From contig CAJTCY010000005.1 in assembly GCA_910575075.1 (NCBI GenBank), forward strand, positions 124,001-188,000: a stretch of 64,000 bases of DNA. Direction: 5' to 3'. Shown one piece after another: positions 16,480 through 25,777 of this stretch. Made by a program: the position numbers and the translations under genes. Numbering within the stretch: the first letter of the stretch is position 1; each line of letters opens with the position of its first letter. Below the pieces are notes generated by a model. That model searched no databases and was not told the origin of the DNA. It saw only the letters and a program-made list of their open reading frames with translations. Source of the DNA: Lachnospiraceae bacterium. Its GTDB lineage: Bacteria > Bacillota > Clostridia > Lachnospirales > Lachnospiraceae.

Positions 16480-16551
16480 CTGGCCCACAAGGATTCGAAC
16501 CTTGAAATGACGGAGTCAGAGTCCGTTGCCTTACCGTTTGGCGATGGGCCA
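16480..16551 (-). tRNA. tRNA-Gln (anticodon CTG)
   Basis: All four arms can be folded on the minus strand: acceptor TGGCCCA / TGGGCCA, D-arm GCC..GGC, anticodon stem ACGGA / TCCGT with loop CTCTGAC (anticodon CTG), T-arm CAAGG-TTCGAAT-CCTTG, and discriminator G as in other tRNA-Gln. The 3' CCA is not encoded (CTT follows). It is single, with its own promoter and terminator, and reads CAG codons. Confidence 0.95.
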
Positions 16552-16570
16552 CTGTTTTTCAACAAGATGT

Positions 16571-16599
16571 ATTATATACGAATTTTTTATAAAATGCAA
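16571..16599 (-). promoter_or_regulatory. Promoter of tRNA-Gln
   Basis: TTGCAT (16594-16599) and TATAAT (16571-16576) with a 17 bp spacer, 19 bp upstream of the tRNA 5' end. Confidence 0.8.
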
Positions 16600-16607
16600 G
16601 TACTTTT

Positions 16608-17261
16608 TTAAAATTTTTTTATTTTTCCATCAATACATGCGAAATCTACCACTTCCCCCAGCCAAAAACCTGCATTTCCATTGGTTCCTTCAGTAACTGC
16701 CTCCTGCAGTGATTCTAATTTCCCCAATGGAACCATTGCTTCTATTTCTACCTTATTTGTGTAAACAGTATTGATAACTGAAATTTCCTGCTGCGCAAGA
16801 ATATACTGAATTTTGCCGATTCCATTATAATCCGTATCAATTTTCAAAGTTCTTCCAGGCTGTTTCTCAATAATAATGCTGTTTCTCAGCCCTTCCTGCA
16901 CTGCCTGCTGATACGCGCGCACCAACCCCCCAGTTCCCAGAAGCGTCCCGCCAAAATAGCGGGTAACCACCACTACAAGATTATGCAGCCCTTCTCGAAG
17001 CAACACATCCAGCATCGGACGGCCTGCTGTTCCATTCGGCTCTCCATCATCACTGCATCTTTGCAGTTCCTGATGATTCCCCGCCACAAACGCATAGCAA
17101 TTATGCCTTGCATCCCAGTACTGCTTCTTCATGCGGGCGATAAACGCAAGCGCTTCTTCTTCTGTCTCTATCGTTTCCAGGTTGGCGATAAAACGAGATT
17201 TTTTTTCAACAATCTCACCGCTGCCCCCCTGATATAATATCTTTACAGATTTGTCTTCCAT
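16608..17261 (-). CDS. YigZ/IMPACT-family protein
   Basis: Cytoplasmic protein of the conserved YigZ (UPF0029) family, about 217 residues. The N-terminal IMPACT domain shows KKSRFIANLETIETEEEAL, WDARHNCYAFVAG, SDDGEPNGTAGRPML and VVVVTRYFGGTLLGTGGLV. A C-terminal DUF1949 ferredoxin-like domain follows from about residue 140. Biochemical role unclear; eukaryotic IMPACT affects translation control. The start at 17261 has GGAG eight bases upstream, and the longer ORF start is unsupported. It is divergent from the PBP gene. Confidence 0.93.
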   Translation of the reverse strand: MEDKSVKILYQGGSGEIVEKKSRFIANLETIETEEEALAFIARMKKQYWDARHNCYAFVAGNHQELQRCSDDGEPNGTAGRPMLDVLLREGLHNLVVVVTRYFGGTLLGTGGLVRAYQQAVQEGLRNSIIIEKQPGRTLKIDTDYNGIGKIQYILAQQEISVINTVYTNKVEIEAMVPLGKLESLQEAVTEGTNGNAGFWLGEVVDFACIDGKIKKF

Positions 17262-17374
17262 TCTACAGGCTCCATCTCTTTTTACATCTATATCAAAATT
17301 TATCGATAACATTTTATCATATTCAAATAAATAAAACAACATTTAAAAACTTAAGGATTTTTTTCTTTATTTCA

Positions 17375-17394
17375 CATATCATATTTGTTATAAT
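17375..17394 (+). promoter_or_regulatory. Extended -10 promoter of the class A PBP gene
   Basis: TATAAT at 17389-17394 with TG one base upstream of it. No good -35 at the right distance. It lies 77 bp before the PBP start codon. Confidence 0.5.
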
Positions 17395-17470
17395 ACTTTG
17401 ATAAGCAGAAACGGCTCTGCTGCAAAATACTGAAAAGTATCAGATTTGCTTTTAATTAAGGAGGCTTTCT

Positions 17471-20155
17471 ATGAATTATGGAAAAAAGAGCGTGGCACGG
17501 AAAGAGAAACAGCTTACTTCCACCGCTTCGTTAGTACGTAAGAAATTTACGGTCATATTCTTTAAGACATTGCTGATCTGCTTCCTGGGCGCCCTGGTAG
17601 TGGGAGGATGCGCCGGTGTCGGCATTTTCAAAGGCATCATAGCTTCTGCCCCTGACATATCTGATATTGATCCATCTCCAACCGGATATTTATCCGTAGT
17701 ACTGGACAACCAGGGACATGAAACTGCAAAGCTGGTGGCATCCGGCTCCAACCGGGTATATGTAACGCTGGATGAAATTCCCCAGACTGTACAGCATGCT
17801 TTTGTCGCTATAGAAGATGAGCGTTTTTATGATCATAACGGAATAGATATTAAGGGCATTATCCGTGCCGGGTTTACAGGCATTGCCCGCGGCTTTCGTT
17901 TCAATCAGGGCGCCAGTACCATTACACAGCAGCTTCTGAAAAACAATGTATTCGAGGGCTGGACAAACCAGTCCGGCGTGGAAAAGATACAGCGTAAAAT
18001 CCAGGAACAATACCTTGCCATAGAACTGAGTAAAGTAAAATCCAAAGAATGGGTGCTGGAAAACTATCTGAATACTATCAACCTTGGCCAAAATACCTTA
18101 GGTGTACAAGCTGCATCCCGCCGCTATTTTGGCAAAGACGTATCTGAACTCACTCTGTCAGAAGGCGCCGTTATCGCAGGAATCACCAAGAATCCTTCTG
18201 CCTATAATCCCGTCAGCCACCCTGATAAAAATGAAGAACGCCGGAAACTGGTACTTCAAAATATGAAAGAACAAGGATATATTTCTGAAGGGGAATATAA
18301 AGAAGCCCTGGAGGACGACGTCTATTCCCGTATCCAGCAGGTAAACATTACTTTTGCTGAAGACAATCCCAATTCCTATTTCGTAGACGCAGTTATTGAT
18401 CAGGTCGTTCAGGATTTGGTAGAAAAAAAAGGCTACACAGATACCCAGGCATACAAGGCAATCTACAACAGCGGCCTGACCATAGAATCTACACAGGACA
18501 ACGCCATTCAGCAAATCTGTGACGAAGAGGTGAACAAACCGGAAAACTATTCTACACAGGCGCAATATTCTTTTTCCTACCGTCTGACTGTCAAAAAAGC
18601 AGACGGCAGCATGGAAAATTACAGCGATCAGACTATGATTTCCCACTACAGCGCTTCCATTCCAGGTTACTCCCTCAATTTCGCCACCATAGAAGACGCG
18701 CAGGCCGCCATTGACAGATATAAATCTGAAATCATACAGGCTGGAGATACGATTGTGGAGGGCGGCGAATCCGTGGTATTTACCATGCAGCCACAGGCAG
18801 CCGTTACAATTATTGACCAATTCACAGGAGACGTGAAAGCAATTGTCGGCGGCAGAGGGGAAAAAACCGGCAGCAGAACCTTAAACCGTGCTACAGATAC
18901 TACCAGACAGCCTGGTTCCACCTTTAAGGTACTGGCTGCCTTTGCCCCGGCGCTGGACACCGCGGGCATGACTCTGGCAACTGTTCAGGATGACGCTCCT
19001 TATACGTATTCCAATGGAACTCCCCTGAAAAACTATGATAATTCCTACCGTGGGTTTACCACCCTGCGCTATGCCATCACAAAATCTATCAACGTGGTAA
19101 CTGTAAAAACGCTCACAGATATTTCTCCGCAGGTGGGTTACGATTACCTGCGCAATTTCGGATTTACCACTTTGGTACAGGATGATATCGTTCAGTCCCT
19201 TGCCTTAGGCGGAATAACCCAGGGCGTAACAAATCTGGAACTGACTGCCGCGTATGCTACCATCGCAAACTCCGGCACTTATATCAAACCTCGTTTTTAC
19301 ACACGTATTCTGGACCACGATGGAAATGTACTGATTGACAACACCCAGGAAACCCACACTGTATTGAAGGAAACCACGGCATTTCTGCTAACCGACGCCA
19401 TGCAGGACGTTGTCAAGGCAGGTACCGGCGGAGCGGTAGATTTTGGCACCATGCCCATTGCCGGTAAAACTGGAACAACCACCAGTAACCGTGACGCTCT
19501 GTTTGCTGGTTATACCCCTTATTATACCTGTTCCGTATGGTGCGGCTATGATGACAACAGCCCCCAGGATGGTGCGCTGACTTCCAATCCCAAAACATTA
19601 TGGAATCATATCATGGCTCGCATCCATGAAGGTTTAGAATACCGGGAGTTTACCCAGCCTGCTGGCATAATTACCTCTGCCGTGTGCAAAAAATCCGGCA
19701 AACTTGCTGTAAGCGGCCTCTGTGATTCTGATCCCAGAGGGAGTATGGTAGAAACAGAATATTTTGCTGAGGGGACTGTTCCTGCTGAATATTGTGACCA
19801 CCATGTAAGCGCCACAATCTGCACAGCTTCCGGGCTCCTGGCAAATGAATTCTGTCCGGCAGAAACCAAACACACCAGCGTCTACATGGTAGACGGTTCT
19901 GGCGATTCTGGCGATGGGGCTTACTTACTGCCAGGTGCTCTTGCACGGGGTAATTACTGCAATGTTCACACTGCCGCCAGTATCATCCCGCCGATTCCTG
20001 AAATACCTGTTGCCCCGCTCGATAATGTGGAGCCTGACAGCCAGCCAGAAAGTAAAAAAGAAGATCATAAAAAAACCGAAGATAAAAAAGAGGAAGATAA
20101 TGAAGATGCACCAGATGATGAAAGTGAAGATGATTCTTCTGACGAGAGCGAATAA
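17471..20155 (+). CDS. Class A penicillin-binding protein (PBP1A type)
   Basis: Bifunctional peptidoglycan synthase of 894 residues on the cell surface. Short basic cytoplasmic tail, one membrane helix (about 30-55), then a GT51 glycosyltransferase domain (VAIEDERFYDHNGIDIKG with the catalytic Glu, and GASTITQQLLKN). The transpeptidase has the active Ser in RQPGSTFKVLA (about residue 483), SxN in KSINVV and KTG in AGKTGTT. A region with Cys residues (about 735-820) and an acidic, Lys/Glu/Asp-rich tail (about 850-894) follow. AAGGAGG precedes the ATG. Monocistronic, between divergent yigZ and a repeat-rich gap. Confidence 0.96.
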   Translation: MNYGKKSVARKEKQLTSTASLVRKKFTVIFFKTLLICFLGALVVGGCAGVGIFKGIIASAPDISDIDPSPTGYLSVVLDNQGHETAKLVASGSNRVYVTLDEIPQTVQHAFVAIEDERFYDHNGIDIKGIIRAGFTGIARGFRFNQGASTITQQLLKNNVFEGWTNQSGVEKIQRKIQEQYLAIELSKVKSKEWVLENYLNTINLGQNTLGVQAASRRYFGKDVSELTLSEGAVIAGITKNPSAYNPVSHPDKNEERRKLVLQNMKEQGYISEGEYKEALEDDVYSRIQQVNITFAEDNPNSYFVDAVIDQVVQDLVEKKGYTDTQAYKAIYNSGLTIESTQDNAIQQICDEEVNKPENYSTQAQYSFSYRLTVKKADGSMENYSDQTMISHYSASIPGYSLNFATIEDAQAAIDRYKSEIIQAGDTIVEGGESVVFTMQPQAAVTIIDQFTGDVKAIVGGRGEKTGSRTLNRATDTTRQPGSTFKVLAAFAPALDTAGMTLATVQDDAPYTYSNGTPLKNYDNSYRGFTTLRYAITKSINVVTVKTLTDISPQVGYDYLRNFGFTTLVQDDIVQSLALGGITQGVTNLELTAAYATIANSGTYIKPRFYTRILDHDGNVLIDNTQETHTVLKETTAFLLTDAMQDVVKAGTGGAVDFGTMPIAGKTGTTTSNRDALFAGYTPYYTCSVWCGYDDNSPQDGALTSNPKTLWNHIMARIHEGLEYREFTQPAGIITSAVCKKSGKLAVSGLCDSDPRGSMVETEYFAEGTVPAEYCDHHVSATICTASGLLANEFCPAETKHTSVYMVDGSGDSGDGAYLLPGALARGNYCNVHTAASIIPPIPEIPVAPLDNVEPDSQPESKKEDHKKTEDKKEEDNEDAPDDESEDDSSDESE

Positions 20156-20212
20156 TCTTTCACGCTTTAGCGGCATATTCCTTTCCGCTGCAGTGCGATT
20201 ATTGTTATTTCT

Positions 20213-20332
20213 CTTATAGGATTCAGGTGTCAAAAGGTGGTATTATAAATGCTTATTGGCAATTTGCACAAATAGGTACAAATTGCCAGCTTCATTTTAT
20301 TTCACTACCTTTTGACACCCCAATCCTATAAG
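20213..20332. mobile_element. 120 bp MITE-like inverted-repeat element
   Basis: The ends are long imperfect terminal inverted repeats: CTTATAGGATT, two variable bases, GGTGTCAAAAGGT, one variable base, GT. Inside is a second perfect pair, TGGCAATTTG / CAAATTGCCA (20257-20266 with 20279-20288). There is no coding capacity and no obvious target duplication. The left half, read in reverse, matches 42457-42505 closely, so this is a dispersed family. It lies after the PBP gene. A transposase-mobilised miniature element is the natural reading but is not proven. Confidence 0.65.
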
Positions 20333-20333
20333 A

Positions 20334-20432
20334 TGAAAAAGAGCCGCCGCAAAGCAGCAGCCAGATACAAGATTTCCATAATCGGAACATAATTTCTGTC
20401 TTGTATCCGAAGCTGTTTTACGGCGGCTCTCC
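20334..20432 (-). terminator. Very long terminator stem at the end of the pseudo-receiver gene
   Basis: GAGCCGCCG (20341-20349) pairs with CGGCGGCTC (20421-20429). Pairing continues through an AAAnCAGC segment to GATACAAGA / TCTTGTATC (20364-20372 with 20399-20407), around 25 bp in all. A T5 tract follows in the minus direction, and TCCTTTT on the plus side lets it also stop PBP transcripts. Confidence 0.75.
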
Positions 20433-20450
20433 TTTTATGCATACATTCTG

Positions 20451-21188
20451 TTACTGACGAACCGCAATCTGACAAATCCTTTGCACAACAGGTTCCAGCT
20501 TCTGCCGCTCGCTGTCCTGACATACTCCATATAATTTCTGATTCAGGGTTTCCAGCTTCTCCTGGCTGCAGATTCCGTTTAGCAGATAAGCAACCAGCTC
20601 TTTTTCATACAGAAACAGCAGACGCCTCTCTTTCTTGCTTAAAGATGTCTTTACATTCACCAGGCAAGACCTGAGCATCGTTTCCAAAAAAACCGCAAAT
20701 TCCTGGTCTTCCTTTCCTCCCTCCATAGCTGCACGTTCCAACTCTCTGAGGTTTTCTCTGGCACTCTTTATTTTTTGCTCTAGAATCAGTTTTTCCTGCT
20801 GTCTTTTTTCCTGCATATCATAATGTTCAAATGCTTCCATTACTGCATTACAAATTTCTCCTTTGAAATCAACAGATTTGTGAAATATCTGAAATACCCT
20901 TCTTTCATTTACCAGAAGCTTCAAATGCGCCAGCTCCAGTCTGCTGGTATATACCATGCACACTGTCTGGGGAAAATAACGGTTCAGGTAAGCTATAATC
21001 TTAGAACCATTGAAGCCAGGCAGATCCATGCCGGTAATTACCACTTTATATTTCTTTTTCTTAAAAACTGCTACCACCTGTTCGGCAGTACTTGCCGTAT
21101 CTATATCCAGAGAATATTCTTTCATAGCCTCCAGAAATTTGCGGATTATTTCCCGGTTTTGATTTATAAATAACAGATTATTTTTCAT
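20451..21188 (-). CDS. Receiver-like protein lacking the phospho-acceptor Asp
   Basis: About 245 residues. The N-terminal 120 resemble a CheY-type receiver: LLFINQNREI, VVITGMDLPGFNG, CMVYTSRLE and FHKSVDF line up with the four receiver motifs. The acidic pair is replaced by polar residues and the phospho-acceptor Asp by Gly (ITGMDLP), while the Thr and Lys remain. A coiled coil (about 125-165) and a helical C-terminal domain of unknown family follow. The start at 21188 has GGAGG spaced six bases. It lies downstream of the Amt-PII gene by 130 bp, so a nitrogen-related role is possible. Function unknown. Confidence 0.7.
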   Translation of the reverse strand: MKNNLLFINQNREIIRKFLEAMKEYSLDIDTASTAEQVVAVFKKKKYKVVITGMDLPGFNGSKIIAYLNRYFPQTVCMVYTSRLELAHLKLLVNERRVFQIFHKSVDFKGEICNAVMEAFEHYDMQEKRQQEKLILEQKIKSARENLRELERAAMEGGKEDQEFAVFLETMLRSCLVNVKTSLSKKERRLLFLYEKELVAYLLNGICSQEKLETLNQKLYGVCQDSERQKLEPVVQRICQIAVRQ

Positions 21189-21318
21189 CACTTACCTCCT
21201 GACGCATTCTTATCATCCCGTTTGTGTGAAAATCTTTCTTTTATTATAAGCGGCTCATCAAAAAAAATCTACCCATTTTCTATAAAAAAAGATATATAAG
21301 GGCAAGACAACGGCTCTT

Positions 21319-23067
21319 TTATTCTACATCCAGCAGCGCTGGCAGATCTTCCTCTCCAGTACGGATTTTGACAACCTTCGCCACATCGTATACAAAAATC
21401 TTGCCATCTCCAATATGTCCTGTATAAAGAGTCTTTCTGGCTGCGTCGATAACCTTTTCCACCGGAATATTTCCCACGATAATCTCGAGTTTTACTTTGG
21501 GCAGCAAAGTTGCATCCATTTCCACGCCTCGATATTTCTCGCCAGCACCTCTTTGGATGCCGCAGCCCATGACCTGTGTCACCGTCATTCCAGTAACGCC
21601 CAGTTCATTCATGGCCTTTCTCAGCTTGTCATAGCGGGACAGCTTGGCGATAATAACCACTTTGAACATTCCTGTATTCTCTCTCGGAAGAACGGAAACT
21701 ACTTTTACGGCTGCGTTTTTCTGCGCCTCAGATGCAGTCTCGTAGTCATCTGTGCCCAGATTTGTATTTTCATTGATATCCATAGTCATGGTATTAGACA
21801 CATCCATAATACTGAACCCAGAATATGCTGAGGCAAGACCATGTTCCGTGGCGTCCAGACCCGTAATTTCCTCTTCCTCTGTCACTCGCAGCCCTACCGT
21901 CGCCCGAATCACAACAAAAGTGATGGTAATGCAGACTGCCGCCCAGGCAGCTACAGAAATTACACCCAGAAGCTGAAGACCAAGCTGATGGAATCCACCG
22001 CCATAAAACAAACCATTGATCTCACTTTCCGGCGCCGATGAGGTGGCGAAAAGCCCTACCGCAATGGTGCCCCAGATACCGTTCATCATGTGAACTGCCA
22101 CTGCGCCCACCGGGTCATCGACATGAAGTTTATAATCCAGCAGCCATACGCCGAATACCACCAGCAAACCTGCCACTGCGCCGATTACGGCAGCTCCCAG
22201 GGCATCGGTCACATCACAGGGTGCTGTAATGGCCACCAGCCCGGCAAGAGACGCATTCAGACACATAGATACATCTGGCTTTCCAAATCTTACCCATGTA
22301 AAGATCATACATACGACTGTCGCCACTGCCGGAGCAATGGTCGTGGTCAGGAAAATGGAGCCTAACTGCGGGATCGTGGTTGCTGCGGCACCGTTAAATC
22401 CATACCAACCAAACCATAAAATGAAACATCCCAGACAGCCAAGAGGCAGATTATGTCCTGGAAACGCATTGACCTTTGTAATCGTCCCTGATTTATCTCT
22501 GCTGAATTTTCCAATACGAGGACCCAAAACTGCTGCTCCGATCAGAGCAGAAATACCGCCAACCATATGGATCGCACAGGAACCTGCAAAATCATGAAAT
22601 CCCATTTGCGCCAGCCAGCCGCCGCCCCAGATCCAATGTGCCTCTATGGGATAAATCAATGCGGAAATTACTCCCGAATAGATACAGTAGGACAGAAATT
22701 TTGTCCGCTCTGCCATAGCCCCCGAGACAATCGTTGCTGTGGTGGCACAAAATACCAGGTTAAAGACAAAATTAGAAAAATCAAAATCTGCGTAAGCTGT
22801 AAAAATATCAAATCCTGGTTTTCCAATCAATCCCATCAGGTCTTCTCCTAATAACAGTGAAAAACCGATCAGAATAAAGACCACAGTTCCGATGCAGAAG
22901 TCCATAAGATTCTTCATAAGGATATTTCCAGAATTCTTCGCTCTGGTAAATCCTGCTTCCACCATCGCAAAACCTGCCTGCATCCAGAAAACAAGCGCTG
23001 CACCGATGAGAAACCAAATCCCAAAGGTATGCTCGCTCACTAAGCTGATAATTGATTCTTGTGTCAT
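21319..23067 (-). CDS. Ammonium transporter with fused PII signalling domain
   Basis: Amt/Rh ammonium channel (about residues 1-400, eleven-helix pattern with FWMQAGFAMVEAGFTRAKNS and HMVGGISALIGAAVLGP) joined through a linker to a C-terminal PII (GlnB/GlnK) domain (about 462-575). The PII part has MGCGIQRGAGEKYRGVEM, with the T-loop Tyr, and TGHIGDGKIFVYDVAKVVKI. Separate PII proteins block Amt when nitrogen is ample; here the regulator is tethered. GGAGG precedes the ATG. Its leader carries an intrinsic terminator, and glutamine synthetase is upstream on the same strand. Confidence 0.95.
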   Translation of the reverse strand: MTQESIISLVSEHTFGIWFLIGAALVFWMQAGFAMVEAGFTRAKNSGNILMKNLMDFCIGTVVFILIGFSLLLGEDLMGLIGKPGFDIFTAYADFDFSNFVFNLVFCATTATIVSGAMAERTKFLSYCIYSGVISALIYPIEAHWIWGGGWLAQMGFHDFAGSCAIHMVGGISALIGAAVLGPRIGKFSRDKSGTITKVNAFPGHNLPLGCLGCFILWFGWYGFNGAAATTIPQLGSIFLTTTIAPAVATVVCMIFTWVRFGKPDVSMCLNASLAGLVAITAPCDVTDALGAAVIGAVAGLLVVFGVWLLDYKLHVDDPVGAVAVHMMNGIWGTIAVGLFATSSAPESEINGLFYGGGFHQLGLQLLGVISVAAWAAVCITITFVVIRATVGLRVTEEEEITGLDATEHGLASAYSGFSIMDVSNTMTMDINENTNLGTDDYETASEAQKNAAVKVVSVLPRENTGMFKVVIIAKLSRYDKLRKAMNELGVTGMTVTQVMGCGIQRGAGEKYRGVEMDATLLPKVKLEIIVGNIPVEKVIDAARKTLYTGHIGDGKIFVYDVAKVVKIRTGEEDLPALLDVE

Positions 23068-23158
23068 AATAATTCCTCCCTTTTACAAACCTGTTTTTCA
23101 GATTCTTTATGCGCGAACACAATTTTCAAACAATAGTTTCCAGTGTAAACGCGCATAT

Positions 23159-23217
23159 ATAAAAAACGATACTCCTCCTGTATCCACAGCTTTGTGGCTC
23201 AGCAAAAGTATCGTTTT
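23159..23217 (-). terminator. Terminator within the amt leader (attenuator candidate)
   Basis: AAAACGATACT (23163-23173) pairs with AGTATCGTTTT (23207-23217), followed by U residues in the minus direction. An internal hairpin has stem CCAC / GTGG. It lies about 90 bp upstream of the amt start codon and just after a possible promoter, so it should control read-through into amt. Confidence 0.65.
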
Positions 23218-23224
23218 CTTTTTT

Positions 23225-23257
23225 GTTCATAGTTTATTCATTTTAGGTTCAAAAAAG
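23225..23257 (-). promoter_or_regulatory. Possible promoter of amt
   Basis: Minus-strand TTGAAC and TATGAA spaced 16 bp, immediately upstream of the leader terminator. Match to consensus is only moderate. Confidence 0.35.
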
Positions 23258-23440
23258 CTTCATGATACTAACATGAAAACTTCATTTCTTCCGCATATAA
23301 TAAAATCATACCAAATGAAAATTTCAGTAAATCATTATTCGAATAAACTTTTTCATAATAAATGCCGGGTGGCGGAAGCTGCCTGGCATCCTCCCTTTCT
23401 GGAAGCTTTTTTACTTTATCGGCACCGATGGGGGACCTCA

Positions 23441-23608
23441 GGGCTCCTCCCAGCTTCGCTTTTCTTTCTTGGTTCCGACAATAGGCATCAGGACTCCTCC
23501 CAGCTTCGCTTTTCTTTCTTGGTTCCGACAATAGGCATCAGGACTCCTCCCAGCTTTGCTGGGTCCCTCCTCATGCCAAATCCCTCCTCATGCCAAATCC
23601 CTCCTCAG
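23441..23608. repeat. Two adjacent tandem repeat arrays
   Basis: A 50 bp unit beginning GGACTCCTCCCAGCTTCGCT occurs at 23441-23490 and 23491-23540, with a partial third copy to 23560. A 17 bp unit TCCCTCCTCATGCCAAA follows at 23564-23580 and 23581-23597, with a partial copy to 23608. They fill the gap between glnN (stop at 23617) and the amt promoter region. Unlike CRISPR there are no unique spacers. No gene is supported in 23260-23616. Confidence 0.85.
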
Positions 23609-23616
23609 GTCAAAAA

Positions 23617-25731
23617 TTATACTTCAAAAATCAAATCTCCATAAGACGGCATCGGCCACATATCCTTATCGACAATCATTTCCAGTTTGTCAATCGGCGC
23701 ACGCAGCGCTTCCATAGCAGTCTTTACTTCATCTCGATAACAGATTGCCTGTTCTCTTCCTTCTGTCATTGCATAAGCTTTCTCCGCAATCTCAGTCAAA
23801 CTAAGCAGTGCCGCCTTTGACTCAGCCAGCAGAGCGGAAACCTCTTTCAGCAAGTCTGTCTGCGTGCTGACATCTGCATCACACGCTGATTTTACCGCAT
23901 TGATAGAATTCGCCAATGAGGTAGTGTATTTGATTACTGCAGGAATAATCTGCTTTCCTGCCATATCAATCATGGCACGGGCTTCGATATTCAGAGCTTT
24001 TGCATAGTTTTCATATAAGATCTCGCCTCTGGATTCCAGTTCCGCTCTGGTAAATACATTAAATTTCTCAAACAGTGCCACGGCTTTCTCTGTGGTCAAT
24101 GCCGGAACTGCATCTACCATATTCTTAATATTGGGAAGCCCCCGGCGCTCTGCCTCTTCAAGCCATTCGTCCGAATAGCCGTTTCCATTAAATACAATAC
24201 GCTGATGATCGGAAGCCTGCTTTTTAATCAGGTCATGAACTGCCTCTTCAAAATCATCTGCATTTTCCAAAATATCGCAGGCGTCTGAAAAAGCTTCTGC
24301 TACAATAGAATTCAATACCACATTGGGGGCTGCAATAGAATCATTAGAGCCCACCATACGGAACTCAAATTTATTTCCGGTAAATGCGAATGGTGACGTA
24401 CGGTTTCTGTCTGTGGCATCCTTCATAAAGTCTGGCAGTGATTTCACGCCGGTCTGAAGCACTTCCCCTTTCAGGCTCCTGGTAGCCTCGCCCGTACTGA
24501 TAAGCTGCGACATCACATCCTGAAGCTGCGCTCCCAGGAAAATAGAAATCACAGCCGGCGGAGCCTCGTTTGCTCCCAGTCTGTGGTCATTTCCCGCATC
24601 TGCCGCAGATTCCCGAAGCAGGTCTGCATGTTTATCAACTGCTTTTAAGATACAGGTCAGCACCAGCAGAAACTGGATATTTTCATGAGGGGTCTTGCCC
24701 GGATCTAACAGGTTGAATCCGTCATCTGTGATGAGCGACCAGTTATTATGTTTACCAGAACCATTTACCCCTGCAAATGGTTTCTCATGGAGCAGACAGC
24801 GAAGTCCATGACGTCCTGCGACCTTCTTCAGTGTCTCCATCACAAGCTGGTTATGATCCACAGCAATGTTTACTTCTGCATATATGGGCGCCAATTCATG
24901 CTGTGCCGGAGCCACTTCATTATGCTGTGTCTTTGCGCTGACACCCAGTTTCCACAATTCCTTGTTAACATCCCGCATATATGCTGCGATACGCTCCCGG
25001 ATAGCTCCGAAATAATGGTCATCCAGTTCCTGGCCCTTGGGAGGCATTGCCCCAAACAGCGTGCGTCCAGTGAAAATCAAATCTTTTCTCTTTAAATATT
25101 TTTCTCGGTCAACCAGAAAATATTCCTGTTCTGCGCCTACTGACGGAGTAACTCTTTTAGAAGTCGTATTTCCAAACAGGCGCAGCAGACGTAAAGACTG
25201 TTCATTGATGGCTTCCATGGAACGAAGAAGAGGTGTTTTCTGGTCCAGCGCTTCTCCCGTATAAGAACAGAAGGCTGTCGGTATACAGAGTGTTGCTCCT
25301 GCCGCATCCTGTCTTACAAATGCGGGTGAGGTACAATCCCATGCCGTATATCCTCTCGCCTCAAAAGTTGCCCTCAGTCCCCCTGATGGAAAAGAGGAGG
25401 CGTCCGGCTCACCTTTAATCAGTTCTTTTCCAGAAAAACTCATGAGCACCTTGCCATTTGGCATGGGCGCTGTAATAAAGGAATCATGCTTCTCCGCTGT
25501 GAAACCGGTCAACGGCTGGAACCAGTGGGTATAATGTGTGGCACCTTTTTCGATTGCCCATTCCTTCATCTCGTGCGCCACCACATCTGCTGTCTCCAAA
25601 TCAAGTTCTCTGTCTTCCTGGATGACTTCTCTCAATTTTTTATAAACCTTTTTCGGCAGACGTTCCTGCATCACTGCATCATTAAACACATTTTCACCGA
25701 AGATTTCTGATACATTGAAATACTCACTCAT
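23617..25731 (-). CDS. glnN: Glutamine synthetase type III
   Basis: Large cytoplasmic glutamine synthetase (704 residues), the GSIII type common in Clostridia and Bacteroides. It makes glutamine from glutamate, ammonia and ATP. Recognised from [16 protein letters not shown], the [14 protein letters not shown]-like region ([15 protein letters not shown]), [31 protein letters not shown] and the long helical C-terminal region. GAAAGGATG precedes the ATG. It stands upstream of amt-PII, together a nitrogen assimilation pair. A 14 bp-stem intrinsic terminator lies in its leader, suggesting control by antitermination. Confidence 0.96.
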   Translation of the reverse strand: MSEYFNVSEIFGENVFNDAVMQERLPKKVYKKLREVIQEDRELDLETADVVAHEMKEWAIEKGATHYTHWFQPLTGFTAEKHDSFITAPMPNGKVLMSFSGKELIKGEPDASSFPSGGLRATFEARGYTAWDCTSPAFVRQDAAGATLCIPTAFCSYTGEALDQKTPLLRSMEAINEQSLRLLRLFGNTTSKRVTPSVGAEQEYFLVDREKYLKRKDLIFTGRTLFGAMPPKGQELDDHYFGAIRERIAAYMRDVNKELWKLGVSAKTQHNEVAPAQHELAPIYAEVNIAVDHNQLVMETLKKVAGRHGLRCLLHEKPFAGVNGSGKHNNWSLITDDGFNLLDPGKTPHENIQFLLVLTCILKAVDKHADLLRESAADAGNDHRLGANEAPPAVISIFLGAQLQDVMSQLISTGEATRSLKGEVLQTGVKSLPDFMKDATDRNRTSPFAFTGNKFEFRMVGSNDSIAAPNVVLNSIVAEAFSDACDILENADDFEEAVHDLIKKQASDHQRIVFNGNGYSDEWLEEAERRGLPNIKNMVDAVPALTTEKAVALFEKFNVFTRAELESRGEILYENYAKALNIEARAMIDMAGKQIIPAVIKYTTSLANSINAVKSACDADVSTQTDLLKEVSALLAESKAALLSLTEIAEKAYAMTEGREQAICYRDEVKTAMEALRAPIDKLEMIVDKDMWPMPSYGDLIFEV

Positions 25732-25777
25732 ATCTCTACATCCTTTCTCACCATACTTTAACTATGTAGCAATTCGT

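Noticed and set aside
23159-23217. Definite ANTAR-target RNA in the amt leader
   Set aside because: Only one hexaloop-like stem fits, whereas known ANTAR targets have two; no ANTAR protein is encoded in the window.
23268-23531. 87-residue minus-strand ORF between glnN and amt
   Set aside because: It is built from the tandem repeats and polar low-similarity sequence, overlaps the likely amt promoter region, and lacks a ribosome binding site.
23441-23608. Possible CRISPR array
   Set aside because: The units follow each other directly with no unique spacers, unit lengths differ (50 and 17 bp), and no cas genes are present.
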